64,000 nt of DNA from Brevibacterium album DSM 18261 (lineage in GTDB: Bacteria > Actinomycetota > Actinomycetes > Actinomycetales > Brevibacteriaceae): assembly GCF_000426445.1 (NCBI RefSeq), contig NZ_KE384526.1, positions 310,001-374,000 of the forward strand. Reading direction: 5' to 3'. Positions 24,514 to 32,617 of the stretch are shown here, in pieces (the stretch's first letter is position 1; every line of letters begins with the position of its first letter). The notes below the pieces were generated by a model. That model ran no database searches. It was given only the letters and a program-made list of their open reading frames with translations, and was not told the origin of the DNA. The position numbers were made by a program, and so were the translations under genes.

Positions 24514-25940
24514 CAGGCCTCCCGGGCGTCGGCGCGAGGCCGGCGCGAGTAGTCGACCTGGCGGTCGAACTCATCGGGGTTGTCGGCGTCCTCGGCGTAG
24601 TCGAGGTCCTTCTCCTTCAGCTCCCGCCAGTGCTCGATCGTCGAGCTCGAGACCTCGGGCACCATGTGCCACAGGCCCTCGCGGGGGATTCCGAGGTTCT
24701 CGGCGATCTTCGCGAGGCCGTCGGCGTAGCTGGAGAACGTCTTGATGCTGAAGTCAGCCCAGCGGACTTCGACGTCCCAGGCCTCGGCGCCCTCTTCGTC
24801 TCCGCGGCATTCGGCGAACAGCCGGAAGACGCTCGCCCAGCCCTCGCTCCAGTTCGACTGGAGGTACTTGACGAGGCGGAAGAACTGCGAATCGAGAGCC
24901 GCGAGCGCCTCCGCTGCGAGGTTCGAGATCTTCCCGTGGAAGATGTACGGGCTCATCTGGCCGGCGACGGCGAACAGCTCGAGCGAGTTGCCGAGGGCGG
25001 CGAGCAGGTCCTCGAGGGATCCTGCTGGGATGCGGTCGAACTTCACCTCGGGGTTGTCGGTGGTCAGCATCCGGCGCGCGGAGATGCGGAACGGGCGGAT
25101 GAGCTCGTTGCCGTTCTCGTCCACCTTCGGCGTGCCGTCGTAGTCCAGGACTCGCTCGCCTTGGACGCCGGACGCGGTGTAGATCTGGTTGCCGGTGTAG
25201 GCCTGGCCGGTGAGCAGGTCGAGGACCGACTGGTTGACCCGGTCCTGCGGCTCGATCAGGTTCTCCACGAGACCCTGCACCCGGCCTTCGGAGTCGAGGA
25301 AGCAGGGGAAGCGGACGATCGGCGTGTCCGAGAACCCGTGAGCCCCCTCCTCGACGACCACCCATTCGTTGTTCTCGTCGGTCTCGAGTCGGTACTTGTT
25401 CACCCGGTCCCACCCGTAGGCAAGCCCTGGGGAGTCGTCCGCGGTCGAGCGGACGAGCCACAGGACCGAACGGGGATACTCGTCCGACACGGGGTTGTCC
25501 CACAGCGCCGTCGTGTTCAGCGAGCTCAGGATGTTCGCTCCGGGCCTGCCCTTGCTGTCTTTGTAGACCTCGACGAACGACTGCCCGTAGGCGGCGGAGG
25601 CGTGATGCACGACCGACTGCAGGTTTCCGAACCGCAGCCGGCGGAAGTCCTTGAACTCCTCCGGGAACCGGTCGCTGACGGCGTTGCCCTCGGCGTCATA
25701 GCTCAGCGTCCGCCGATACCCCTGGACGTGCGATACCTCGGAGACGACGAGCGGGGGAAGGCGGATGATGTTCGTCTTCGCCCGGTCCTTGAGCTCTTTG
25801 TACTCCTGGTCGAACTCATCCGGAGACCAGGGATCCGCCTGCTTGCCGTTGATGTAGTCGTCGCAAAGGCCGGTCACCACCTTCTCGTGGGCGAGCGTGC
25901 GAAAGAGCTCGTCGAGATCCGATCGCAGAGTGGGATCCAA
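24513..25940 (-). CDS. Portal protein (SPP1 gp6-like)
   Basis: The 475-residue product forms the dodecameric DNA channel at the capsid vertex. Features of the SPP1-type portal family include IIRLPPLVVSEVSHVQGYRR, AAYGQSFVEVYKDSKGRPG and IEPQDRVNQSVLDLLTGQAY, then a helical stem/crown with LAAEALAALDSQFFRLVKYL. The C-terminus is acidic and basic by turns. The start is TTG at 25940 with AGGAGGT upstream. It lies between the large terminase and MuF genes. Confidence 0.88.
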   Translation of the reverse strand: MDPTLRSDLDELFRTLAHEKVVTGLCDDYINGKQADPWSPDEFDQEYKELKDRAKTNIIRLPPLVVSEVSHVQGYRRTLSYDAEGNAVSDRFPEEFKDFRRLRFGNLQSVVHHASAAYGQSFVEVYKDSKGRPGANILSSLNTTALWDNPVSDEYPRSVLWLVRSTADDSPGLAYGWDRVNKYRLETDENNEWVVVEEGAHGFSDTPIVRFPCFLDSEGRVQGLVENLIEPQDRVNQSVLDLLTGQAYTGNQIYTASGVQGERVLDYDGTPKVDENGNELIRPFRISARRMLTTDNPEVKFDRIPAGSLEDLLAALGNSLELFAVAGQMSPYIFHGKISNLAAEALAALDSQFFRLVKYLQSNWSEGWASVFRLFAECRGDEEGAEAWDVEVRWADFSIKTFSSYADGLAKIAENLGIPREGLWHMVPEVSSSTIEHWRELKEKDLDYAEDADNPDEFDRQVDYSRRPRADAREA

Positions 25941-25949
25941 TCAGACCTC

Positions 25950-27650
25950 CTAGTAGGCGATGACTTTGGCGGGCTGGCGACGCTTCGCCTTGCCCGACTC
26001 CTTGAGGTCGCGGTACGCCATCTCCGCGAGCAGCACAGCCGCGTAGGCGTCGACCTTGAGCGGGGACTCGCGGGACTCTTTCCCGAACGTGATTCCCCAT
26101 CGGTTCTCTCTTCGCCGCGCGTTGAGCGCGTGCCGGCGTAGAACCCGGTTGCCGTTGTGCTTGAACGGAAGTTCGGCCTCGGGGGCGCCCTCTTCAAGGA
26201 GGGCTCGAGACTCGAAGACCGCGGTCATGAGCGCTTCGTTCGCGCGCGTGATCTTCTCCTGACCGCCTCGCATGTCCCATCCGATCGCGTGCCTGCTCGA
26301 GGCCCGGATGACCAGGCGGCTGCGGTAGGCCTCTGACCAGGAGTCGATGTACGACTCCCACTCGGCGACGTCGGCATAGAAGGCCAGGACGTCGAAGGTC
26401 TTGAAGCACCAGTGGATGTACGAGTCGACCTGCCGTCGGTCGATCTGCCAGTCGTCGTCGACGTTCGACGGGGGCTTCTCCCAGATCATGATCGGGAAGA
26501 CAACTCCGTCGGAGACGCGCTTGGCGACGAGCGCCGTGGCGTCGTCGGTCTTGCCGCCGTCGAACCCGAGGACCACCTCGGTCCGGGGCAGCAGCTCGCC
26601 GGCGTCGACGCGGCTCGAGTCCCAGTCGGCCTCTTCGTAGAGGGCGTCCTCTTTCGCGACGACCTGGTTGTAGAACATCCGCCGGTTGTGCGAAGTCGGG
26701 ACCGAGCGGTCCATGAAGCGGCCGACGATCGACTCGGGGTCGAGCCACTTCGAGTCGCCGCGGATCTCGGCGACGATCTGCATGATGATCTCGGGCTCGA
26801 GCGGAGCGGCGGGGTCCGCCTCGAGCGAGTCGTAGTACATCGTGGCGCCGATGCGCTTGCCCGGGAACTTGCGGTCGTAGTCGACCTGGTCGAGGTACGC
26901 ATGGCGCATGATCTCGCCGACGGAGTCCTCGCCGGGCTGGTAGGCGTTGGTGATCGCCAGCATCCGAGCCACGCCGTTGGGGCTCTTCGTGAGGTTGCCG
27001 TCCAGCGTCTCGTACATCTTGTGGCCCTGGGTGGAGGCCGTCCAGTGCTGGATCTCGTTGAGGATCGAGAACGTCGGGCGCTTGCCCTCGATGCTCTTGT
27101 ACGAGGAGGCGGAGAAGACCAGCTGCGCCCGTCCGCCGTTGGCGGTCACGCGCTCGATGCCGACGTTGAGGCCGTAGTCGTTCTTCAGCCTGTCCGAGAC
27201 CATCCATTGCAGCACGTCGGACGTCGTCCGCGTCTGCGACTCCGACACCGCGGAGACGGTGACGTACGCATTCGGGTGCGAGCTACCGAGCGGTTGGCCG
27301 GCGCTGTCCCATCCGGAGAACTGCGAAGGCCCGCAGAGCTCTACGAGCGCGAGCGCCGCAGCGAGTGGGTCCTTGCCGTGGCCCTTGAGTCGCTGCAGCA
27401 CGCCTTTGCGGTAGATGAATCGGCCGCGGTCATCGACCGCGTACCACCACAGCACGAAGCGGGCCTGCTCTGGGGTGAAGCGCCACTGCTTGCCCTGGTC
27501 GTTCAAGAGGTATGCGGAGCACCAGCCGAGGATCCCCCAGCCGAGAGTGCGCTCCGGCAGGTACCATGAGCCGTCGTCATTGACCTTCCACGTATTCCCG
27601 AAGATCTTGTGGTTCCAGCCTCCGGGGAACTTGTAGTCGTGAACTGCCAA
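25950..27650 (-). CDS. Terminase large subunit
   Basis: The 566-residue DNA-packaging motor has an N-terminal ATPase with a variant Walker A (RLKGHGKDPLAAALALVELC) and a Walker B-like SILNEIQHWTAS. The C-terminal RNase H-type nuclease carries acidic residues in VVLGFDGGKTDDATALVA and VLAFYADVAEWESYID. The start is TTG at 27650 after AGGGGCG. It lies between the small terminase and the portal. Length and order are normal for actinophage terminases. Confidence 0.9.
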   Translation of the reverse strand: MAVHDYKFPGGWNHKIFGNTWKVNDDGSWYLPERTLGWGILGWCSAYLLNDQGKQWRFTPEQARFVLWWYAVDDRGRFIYRKGVLQRLKGHGKDPLAAALALVELCGPSQFSGWDSAGQPLGSSHPNAYVTVSAVSESQTRTTSDVLQWMVSDRLKNDYGLNVGIERVTANGGRAQLVFSASSYKSIEGKRPTFSILNEIQHWTASTQGHKMYETLDGNLTKSPNGVARMLAITNAYQPGEDSVGEIMRHAYLDQVDYDRKFPGKRIGATMYYDSLEADPAAPLEPEIIMQIVAEIRGDSKWLDPESIVGRFMDRSVPTSHNRRMFYNQVVAKEDALYEEADWDSSRVDAGELLPRTEVVLGFDGGKTDDATALVAKRVSDGVVFPIMIWEKPPSNVDDDWQIDRRQVDSYIHWCFKTFDVLAFYADVAEWESYIDSWSEAYRSRLVIRASSRHAIGWDMRGGQEKITRANEALMTAVFESRALLEEGAPEAELPFKHNGNRVLRRHALNARRRENRWGITFGKESRESPLKVDAYAAVLLAEMAYRDLKESGKAKRRQPAKVIAY

Positions 27651-27660
27651 TGAACGCCCC

Positions 27661-28071
27661 TCACATACCTAGGTCCTTCTTGTAGGAATCAATCGCGACG
27701 ATCTGCGCATCTTGCATCGAGTTGTCCGTCTTCGAGAGCTCGATCCGAACGCGCCGGCGATCCCCTTCTGAGAACAGGAGATTCGAGAGCTCCGACGTGA
27801 TCGACTGGAGCATCATGGCGCTGCGCTGCGGCTGGCCTTCGTAGTAGGTGATCTGGTCCAGCAGGAATCGCAGTCGAGCGATGTCGGTCTGCTGGTAGTA
27901 GTCGGACTGGCCGGATTCCTTCGCGGCTTTGTAGAGCTCTTTCGCCCTCTTCGACCACGCTCGGTCAGCCGCCGGCCATCTGACGGGCCGGAGCGTGCCG
28001 GTGGAGATTCCCGCGTCCTGGCCTCCGGCCTGCCGGGCGTGGCCTACGCGCTCTTCGGAGCGCGATGGCAC
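27661..28071 (-). CDS. Terminase small subunit
   Basis: A 136-residue protein upstream of the large subunit. It has a basic N-terminal tail and two helices consistent with a DNA-binding small terminase (WSKRAKELYKAAKESGQSD and DIARLRFLLDQITYYEGQ). A C-terminal stretch (IVAIDSYKKDLGM) may contact the large subunit. The start is GTG at 28071, six bases after GAGG. Assigned by position, size and helix content. Confidence 0.75.
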   Translation of the reverse strand: MPSRSEERVGHARQAGGQDAGISTGTLRPVRWPAADRAWSKRAKELYKAAKESGQSDYYQQTDIARLRFLLDQITYYEGQPQRSAMMLQSITSELSNLLFSEGDRRRVRIELSKTDNSMQDAQIVAIDSYKKDLGM

Positions 28072-28106
28072 TGGGCCTCGTGCGCCAATCGGGAATCACC
28101 TCCGAC

Positions 28107-28430
28107 CTATCCGGGATCGCCGGGGTGCTTCTCCGGCTTGCGTTTGAGTGGGTGCGCCATCCGGGCGCGCTTGTGGACTCGGCGCCCGCCCTGGGCGCCG
28201 GTGATGGATGCGTGGTGCAGTGTGCACAGCGACCTCAGATTCGACATCGAGTGGTCGTCCCCGGGGGTGATGTGGTCGCACTCCTGCGCCGGCCGCGGAC
28301 ATCGCTGCCCCGAGGGGGCGCGCATCACGCACTGCCATCCGTCGCGAGCGAAGACCGCCTGGCGCAGCTGGCGCCAGTTGTCGGGCAGGCGCCCTCGGCG
28401 GTCGGAGCCGGCCCATGACCGCTGCGTCAT
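28107..28430 (-). CDS. HNH endonuclease
   Basis: The 107-residue protein has the compact HNH fold: FARDGWQCVMRAPSGQRCPR with paired cysteines, ECDHITPGDDHSMSNLRSLC with the catalytic DH, and LHH near the end. In siphoviruses such a protein next to the terminases assists genome cutting during packaging. The ATG has AGGAGG upstream in a leader (CATTCACAGGAGG) resembling that at 11300. It begins the visible late operon. Confidence 0.88.
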   Translation of the reverse strand: MTQRSWAGSDRRGRLPDNWRQLRQAVFARDGWQCVMRAPSGQRCPRPAQECDHITPGDDHSMSNLRSLCTLHHASITGAQGGRRVHKRARMAHPLKRKPEKHPGDPG

Positions 28431-28453
28431 GAAGCCTCCTGTGAATGAAAACC

Positions 28454-28480
28454 AGCCCGCGCCGGCGAACCGGGCGGGCT
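28454..28480 (-). terminator. Terminator after phage tRNA-Asn
   Basis: Minus-strand AGCCCGC pairs with GCGGGCT across a GC-rich internal helix and is followed by GGTTTTC. It separates the tRNA transcript from the HNH and terminase operon. Confidence 0.7.
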
Positions 28481-28489
28481 GATCTGCTG

Positions 28490-28562
28490 CTCCCCAGCCA
28501 GGTTTCGAACCCGGACGACCCGCATTAACAGTGCGGCGCTCTGCCTGTTGAGCTACTGAGGA
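28490..28562 (-). tRNA. tRNA-Asn (GTT)
   Basis: A full cloverleaf can be folded on the minus strand. The acceptor TCCTCAG pairs with CTGGGGA, the D stem is GCTC/GAGC, the anticodon stem CCGCA/TGCGG encloses loop CTGTTAA (anticodon GTT), and a T arm with TTCGA follows. CCA is not fully encoded. It belongs to the phage tRNA group beside the terminase genes. Confidence 0.88.
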
Positions 28563-28834
28563 AGGGTGGGAGCGGTCTGATGAGGACCGGACTACGGGAT
28601 CGCTTCATCGCTATTAGCCGTAGTGCCTGACCCTGCCGCTGAGCTGAGCTCGTTCACCAGCCGCTAAGCCGGATCGCTCTCGCTTGGCCCTCAGCACTTG
28701 CCGTTGGACCGCGCTACGCGCGTTGAGCCGTTGGGTCATCGCATCACCCTCACGCATCGCCACGATCTGTCGATGCGGTCTCGGGCGCTCTGCCACTCCC
28801 TAGAGACGAGCCGATGGCCGTCGACTCATCTCCG
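28563..28834. other. Non-coding stretch between phage tRNAs
   Basis: About 270 bases with no convincing gene. The minus strand holds several short D-arm-like strings (for example AGTGGCAGAGCGCC and CAGCGGCAGGGTC) and one perfect 7-bp hairpin (CGCATCG/CGATGCG), but no complete cloverleaf. It may contain decayed tRNA genes. Confidence 0.4.
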
Positions 28835-28906
28835 CGTAGGTCGGTGGAGTCGAACCACCTTTTGGCCGGTTTTGGAGACCGGACGCCTATCCGTTGGCTG
28901 ACCTAC
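28835..28906 (-). tRNA. tRNA-Trp (CCA), slightly atypical
   Basis: On the minus strand GTAGGTC pairs perfectly with GACCTAC. The anticodon stem CCGGT/ACCGG encloses CTCCAAA (anticodon CCA) and the T arm is GGTGG-TTCGACT-CCACC. The D stem is short (GCC/GGC), and position 8 is A instead of the near-universal T, so the tRNA is either phage-type or degenerating. Confidence 0.75.
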
Positions 28907-28996
28907 AAAGACCCGGAAGGTGCACTCGAATCCCAGGGGATCCGCATCCGGGTTGACGGCGGACACTGCTCGCCATGAGTGCGAGTCTGGACCGCG

Positions 28997-29069
28997 TGCC
29001 TCCCGCAGGTCTCGAACCTGCGACCCCTCGGTTAAGAGCCGAGTGCTCTACCAGCTGAGCTAGAGAGGC
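28997..29069 (-). tRNA. tRNA-Lys (CTT)
   Basis: A regular cloverleaf on the minus strand: acceptor GCCTCTC/GGGAGGC, D arm AGCTCAGCTGGTAGAGC, anticodon stem CTCGG/CCGAG around CTCTTAA (anticodon CTT), T arm GCAGG-TTCGAGA-CCTGC, discriminator A. It is the first gene of the three-tRNA group. Confidence 0.9.
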
Positions 29070-29228
29070 TGAAGGAGCCCGTGGACCCGCAGTCAAGCGG
29101 CCACGTTTCTATGGGCTCCTGGTCTGCCCCGCGGAACTCCTGCGCCCGAAGGCGCATCTCGGCGACCGGGAGAGAGGCGGTCTCAACGAGGGGTTCATCG
29201 CGGGTGCCGGCTACGCTGCCGGAGGGCG

Positions 29229-29590
29229 GGGACGGTCAGAGGCCCGTCCCGGGCGATCGGTGCGCGCCAACTTCGACGTTGGCGCCGGAAGGAGTGCACC
29301 GACCGAGTCTTGGGGTTGCTACGCGCGCGCTCTAGCGCTCGGCTGAAGCCGAGCTTGCGGCGACCAGAGCTGAGGTCTTCTTTCTTTGGCTACAGCGACG
29401 AAGGAGCTGTAGCTTTCTTTCTTCTGCTCGAGGCTCGAGCTCAGCCCCGGGGCTGAGCTCATGCTCAGCTCTCCGCGCTTGCGCGCGTGCTCTTGCGCTC
29501 CTTGCGGAGCGCCTCAGCGCTCTGCGCCTTAGCCCTAGGGGGCACGGCGCTCAGCCGTGCTTAGCGTCTCCTGCGCTCTCCCGAGCGCGC
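29229..29590. repeat. Dense array of short hairpins, non-coding
   Basis: Between tRNA-Lys and the integrase, 737 bases lack a credible gene. At least eight perfect inverted repeats of 6-10 bp stand close together, including GGGACGG/CCGTCCC (29229-29250), GCGCCAAC/GTTGGCGC (29264-29285), GCTCGGCT/AGCCGAGC (29337-29354), GCTACAGC/GCTGTAGC (29389-29413), the 20-base palindrome at 29439-29458, GCGCTCC/GGAGCGC (29495-29512), GCACGGC/GCCGTGC (29542-29560) and GCGCTC/GAGCGC (29573-29588). Most differ in sequence, so this is a repeated structure, not a repeated unit. Confidence 0.65.
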
Positions 29591-29689
29591 TAGCGTTCGG
29601 GGGTGCGGGGTCGGTCGTTCGCTTCGCTCACTCCCTCCCCCTTACCCCCTCACTATGTATAAGCGTGTGAAAATCCCGGTTTAGTCACA

Positions 29690-29800
29690 TCCCCATCGTG
29701 TGATCTTCGTCACGTGTTATGCAACGCTCGCGAACGTGTACCCTCGCACTCCGTCAACGTTGCCAGGCTGGTACTCTACGGCTTGACGCGAATGGAGGAG
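29690..29800 (+). promoter_or_regulatory. Integrase upstream region
   Basis: The AT-richer stretch before the integrase holds an inverted repeat TCACA-N9-TGTGA and a TTGACG hexamer near 29784. A very strong GGAGGAG at 29794-29800 fixes the start at GTG 29807. The -10 element is not clear. Confidence 0.4.
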
Positions 29801-29806
29801 GCTCAT

Positions 29807-31378
29807 GTGCCCGTGAAAGACCTGAAGCAGTCCGGCGAGTGGACGCCGGGCTGCAGCCGTAACCGGTGGAAGGCAACCGCCAGCGCCACGGTCGACGGCA
29901 AGGTCCAGCGCCGGGCCAAGAACTTCCCTCACGTCGACGCGTCGGCAGACCCTACCGAGGGCCGCGGCGCGGCCGAGGAGTGGGCCGCTCGGACCGCAGA
30001 CAACCTCCGCGGCGGCACTCTCGTGCCGACCCGAGCCACCAAGAGCCTGACGGTCGCCGATGTCTGGAACGAGTGGCTCGAGGTGCAGAAGACCCGCGGC
30101 GGTCGCCGCGGCCGGGGGATCACCGCCGGCGCGGCAGCGAACTACGAGGGCTACCTGCGCAACCACGTCGGCCCGGCGATCGGCGAGATCCGGATCGCCG
30201 ACCTGCGCACCTCGCACATCTCAAGCTGGACTCAGGGCTTCCCGTCGGCGACCAATCCAGTCGCCCGCGACAAAGCCTTCAAGGCCCTGAAGTCGGTATG
30301 CCAGTACGCGCTGCGGAAGAGCTACATCCAGACGGATCCGTGTATCGACATCGACACGGGGCGGAACGTGCACCGGATCAGCAACGACGCACTGGGCGAG
30401 AGCATCGCCCTCACGCGCCGACAGGCTGACCGGCTCGTCGCGCACGCCGGCCGGTGGGCCACGCTCATCCGGTTCGCACTCGCTACGGGCTGCAGGTGGG
30501 GCGAGGTCATCGAGCTCCGCCGCCGCGACCTCGACCTCCCGTTCTCCGGCTGGGGCGAGGACGACAGCCCCGGGATCGTGAGAGTGAGCCGGTCCCGCTC
30601 CTCGCGGGGCCACGTCTCCACCACGAAGAACGGGAAGCCGCGCGACCTCCCGATCCCAGCGAGCCTCGTCCCCGATCTCCGCGCGCTCGTCAGGGACATC
30701 GAGCCGGACGACCTTGTGTTCCGCGGAGCCCTGGGCGGTCCGATGCCGTACAAGGCAGCTGGCGTTCTCCCTGTGCAGTGGGACGAGTCTCTTCGACGCG
30801 GGAGGACCGGCCGAGGCAAAGGCGTCGTCGCGAACATGCAGCAGCCGCCACGAAAGCCGGGGGTTGATGCCGTGCGACGCGAGCAGCGCGGGGAGTTCGG
30901 CCGGATCGTACTGCAGGCCTCACTCCTCGTGCACGACGCGCAGCGGGCGCTCTACCCCGCGGGCACCCTCGACCGGGATCACATCGGCAATGCCCGCTTC
31001 GGGCCGGAGATGGCGGCAGCGGTCGCCGCGTGGCAGGATGAGCTCGGCGCGGCGCCGGCGCCCGACTACCTGAGCTCGCACCAACTCAGCCTGCTCCTCG
31101 ACCGCGAGGTCGGTTGCGACCTGCAGCTCGGCGACGCGGATTGGCAGAGGCCGCTGGACCTGCGGCCGAAGGCGGAGCGACCGGAAGGCTGGGACGAGCG
31201 CACGTTCGGCTTCCACGATCTGCGCCACACCGCCGCGACGCTGGCCCTCGAGGGCGGAGTCCCTCCGCATGTCGTGCAGGCGATCCTGGATCACGGCTCC
31301 GCGGAGTTCGTGCTCGAAAGGTATGCAGAGATCACCGCCGACGGTCGCAATGCCGTGGCCGCGGTGCTGAACTTCTGA
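29807..31378 (+). CDS. Prophage integrase (tyrosine recombinase) with large catalytic insertion
   Basis: The 523-residue protein should integrate and excise the phage at the adjacent tRNA-Gly. An AP2-like arm-binding region (about 10-45) precedes a core-binding domain (about 80-180). The catalytic domain shows R230 (LATGCRWGEV), K274 (STTKNGKPRD), H470 and R473 (FHDLRHTAAT), H496 (ILDHGS) and Y506 (LERYAEI). Between the K and the HxxR motif, residues about 330-462 are roughly 100 longer than in ordinary phage integrases and contain an unfamiliar charged segment. GTG at 29807 follows GGAGGAG by six bases. The gene reads toward the attachment site. Confidence 0.9.
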   Translation: MPVKDLKQSGEWTPGCSRNRWKATASATVDGKVQRRAKNFPHVDASADPTEGRGAAEEWAARTADNLRGGTLVPTRATKSLTVADVWNEWLEVQKTRGGRRGRGITAGAAANYEGYLRNHVGPAIGEIRIADLRTSHISSWTQGFPSATNPVARDKAFKALKSVCQYALRKSYIQTDPCIDIDTGRNVHRISNDALGESIALTRRQADRLVAHAGRWATLIRFALATGCRWGEVIELRRRDLDLPFSGWGEDDSPGIVRVSRSRSSRGHVSTTKNGKPRDLPIPASLVPDLRALVRDIEPDDLVFRGALGGPMPYKAAGVLPVQWDESLRRGRTGRGKGVVANMQQPPRKPGVDAVRREQRGEFGRIVLQASLLVHDAQRALYPAGTLDRDHIGNARFGPEMAAAVAAWQDELGAAPAPDYLSSHQLSLLLDREVGCDLQLGDADWQRPLDLRPKAERPEGWDERTFGFHDLRHTAATLALEGGVPPHVVQAILDHGSAEFVLERYAEITADGRNAVAAVLNF

Positions 31379-31504
31379 CGCCGGCGTTGCAATCGAGTTG
31401 CAAAGGCCCCCGGGTCCCCGCGAATCCGGGGCTTGGATACGGGTGAAACCTCTCGAACTGCGAGACGCGAAGATTCTCAGCGGACTCTCAAACACACGAA
31501 AGAA

Positions 31505-31529
31505 CCCCGGGATCACGCGGATCCCGGGG
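31505..31529. terminator. Terminator between integrase and tRNA-Gly
   Basis: CCCCGGGATC pairs with GATCCCGGGG around ACGCG, a perfect 10-bp stem followed by CTTTCG on the plus strand and preceded by GAAAGAA, so it may act in both directions. It separates the phage integrase from the host tRNA. Confidence 0.75.
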
Positions 31530-31540
31530 CTTTCGCTCTG

Positions 31541-31613
31541 AGCGGATGACGGGGATCGAACCCGCGACCTTCAGCTTGGGAAGCTGACGCTCTGCCAATT
31601 GAGCTACATCCGC
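31541..31613 (-). tRNA. tRNA-Gly (CCC), probable phage attachment target
   Basis: A complete cloverleaf on the minus strand: acceptor GCGGATG/CATCCGC, D arm AGCTCAATTGGCAGAGC, anticodon stem TCAGC/GCTGA around TTCCCAA (anticodon CCC), T arm with GGTTCGATCC. Its 3' half faces the integrase 163 bases away, the usual arrangement for tRNA-targeting prophages. The matching repeat at the other prophage end is outside the window, so the role as attB is inferred. Confidence 0.9.
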
Positions 31614-31699
31614 ACGCGCTCTCACGCGAACGAGGAACAGCATACATCGCCACTGCGGAACGCGCACATCGGCATGCCTCGACACAGCACCCCTCTACC

Positions 31700-32497
31700 A
31701 TGGAGCACATGAGCGACGACGACGCTGAACGGCGCCAGCACGAGGGCCATGCCTCCCGGGCACCGGAGACTGCCGCCGAGGCTCCGGCCGAGGATCCGGA
31801 ATCCGCGGAGCCCCCCAAGCCCGATCCCTGGGCGCAGGTGAAGCCGTGGCAGGGCCGTGCGGCTGGCATCGACAAGGCGCTGCTGTTCATCGTGCTCGGC
31901 GTCCCGCTCATCTACCTCGTGCTCATGCCCCTGCGTCCGTGGATGCTGGTCAACGCACCGGTCCTGCAGGAGTTCATCAACGGGGCGAAGACCTCTATCG
32001 TCGCGGCCGCCGCCTATGCTCGCGTGGGCAAGATCCCGCTCTGGCTCGTGGTGTTCGCGGGCTTCTTCGGCATGGCGAAGCTCGACTGGGCGTTCTGGCT
32101 CGCCGGCCGGCGCTGGGGTGACGGCATCCTCAACCTGTTCGCCTCCAATGAACGGCAGAAGCGGAGGATCGAGCAGCTCAAGCGCATCCCCGCATGGGCG
32201 CTGTTCCTCATGACGCTCGTCTCCCGGTGCCCCGGTGTGCCCGGCACGCTCGTGTGGCTGGTCGCAGGCTGGAGCCGCATGCGTCTGTGGCTGTTCCTCA
32301 CCGCCGACCTCCTCGGCGCCATGATCTTCACGATCATCTGGACGGTCCTCGGCTATCAGCTGGGAGAGGCTGCCGTGGAGGTCCTCGGCCTCATCGACCG
32401 GTACACGCTGTGGATCACGCTGGGCTTCATCGCGGTGCTGTTCGGCTGGACCTTCTGGAAGGAGGCCAGGCGGCAGTCGAACGGGCGGCAGGCCTGA
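31700..32497 (+). CDS. DedA/VTT-like membrane protein
   Basis: This 265-residue protein has a disordered, acidic, proline-rich N-terminus (about 1-45) and then about five membrane segments, starting with KALLFIVLGVPLIYLVLMPL. The central F/Y-x-x-R-x-x-P-G region typical of DedA proteins appears as LVSRCPGVPGTLVWLVAGWS, and a glycine near YQLGEAAVEVLGL ends the core. DedA relatives transport lipid carriers across the membrane; substrate here unknown. It is the first chromosomal gene after the prophage. ATG at 31700 or 31709 may be used. Confidence 0.7.
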   Translation: MEHMSDDDAERRQHEGHASRAPETAAEAPAEDPESAEPPKPDPWAQVKPWQGRAAGIDKALLFIVLGVPLIYLVLMPLRPWMLVNAPVLQEFINGAKTSIVAAAAYARVGKIPLWLVVFAGFFGMAKLDWAFWLAGRRWGDGILNLFASNERQKRRIEQLKRIPAWALFLMTLVSRCPGVPGTLVWLVAGWSRMRLWLFLTADLLGAMIFTIIWTVLGYQLGEAAVEVLGLIDRYTLWITLGFIAVLFGWTFWKEARRQSNGRQA

Positions 32498-32617
32498 GCA
32501 GGCACCGGCAATGGGGCTGGGCACGCGTCGGCAGCGGGGCCGCGTGCCGTCCGCACAGGCACCGGTCCAGCCTCCGTCTGCACGGCCTCCCGCCGCACGG
32601 CCTCTCCCCGCTCCGCC

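Noticed and set aside
28907..28996. Possible fourth tRNA between Trp and Lys (ACCCGGA/TCCGGGT stem, TTCGA-like loop)
   Set aside because: The T stem does not pair and no anticodon arm fits; only fragments of a cloverleaf exist.
29229..29600. CRISPR array
   Set aside because: The hairpins differ from one another in sequence and spacing; there is no constant repeat or spacer.
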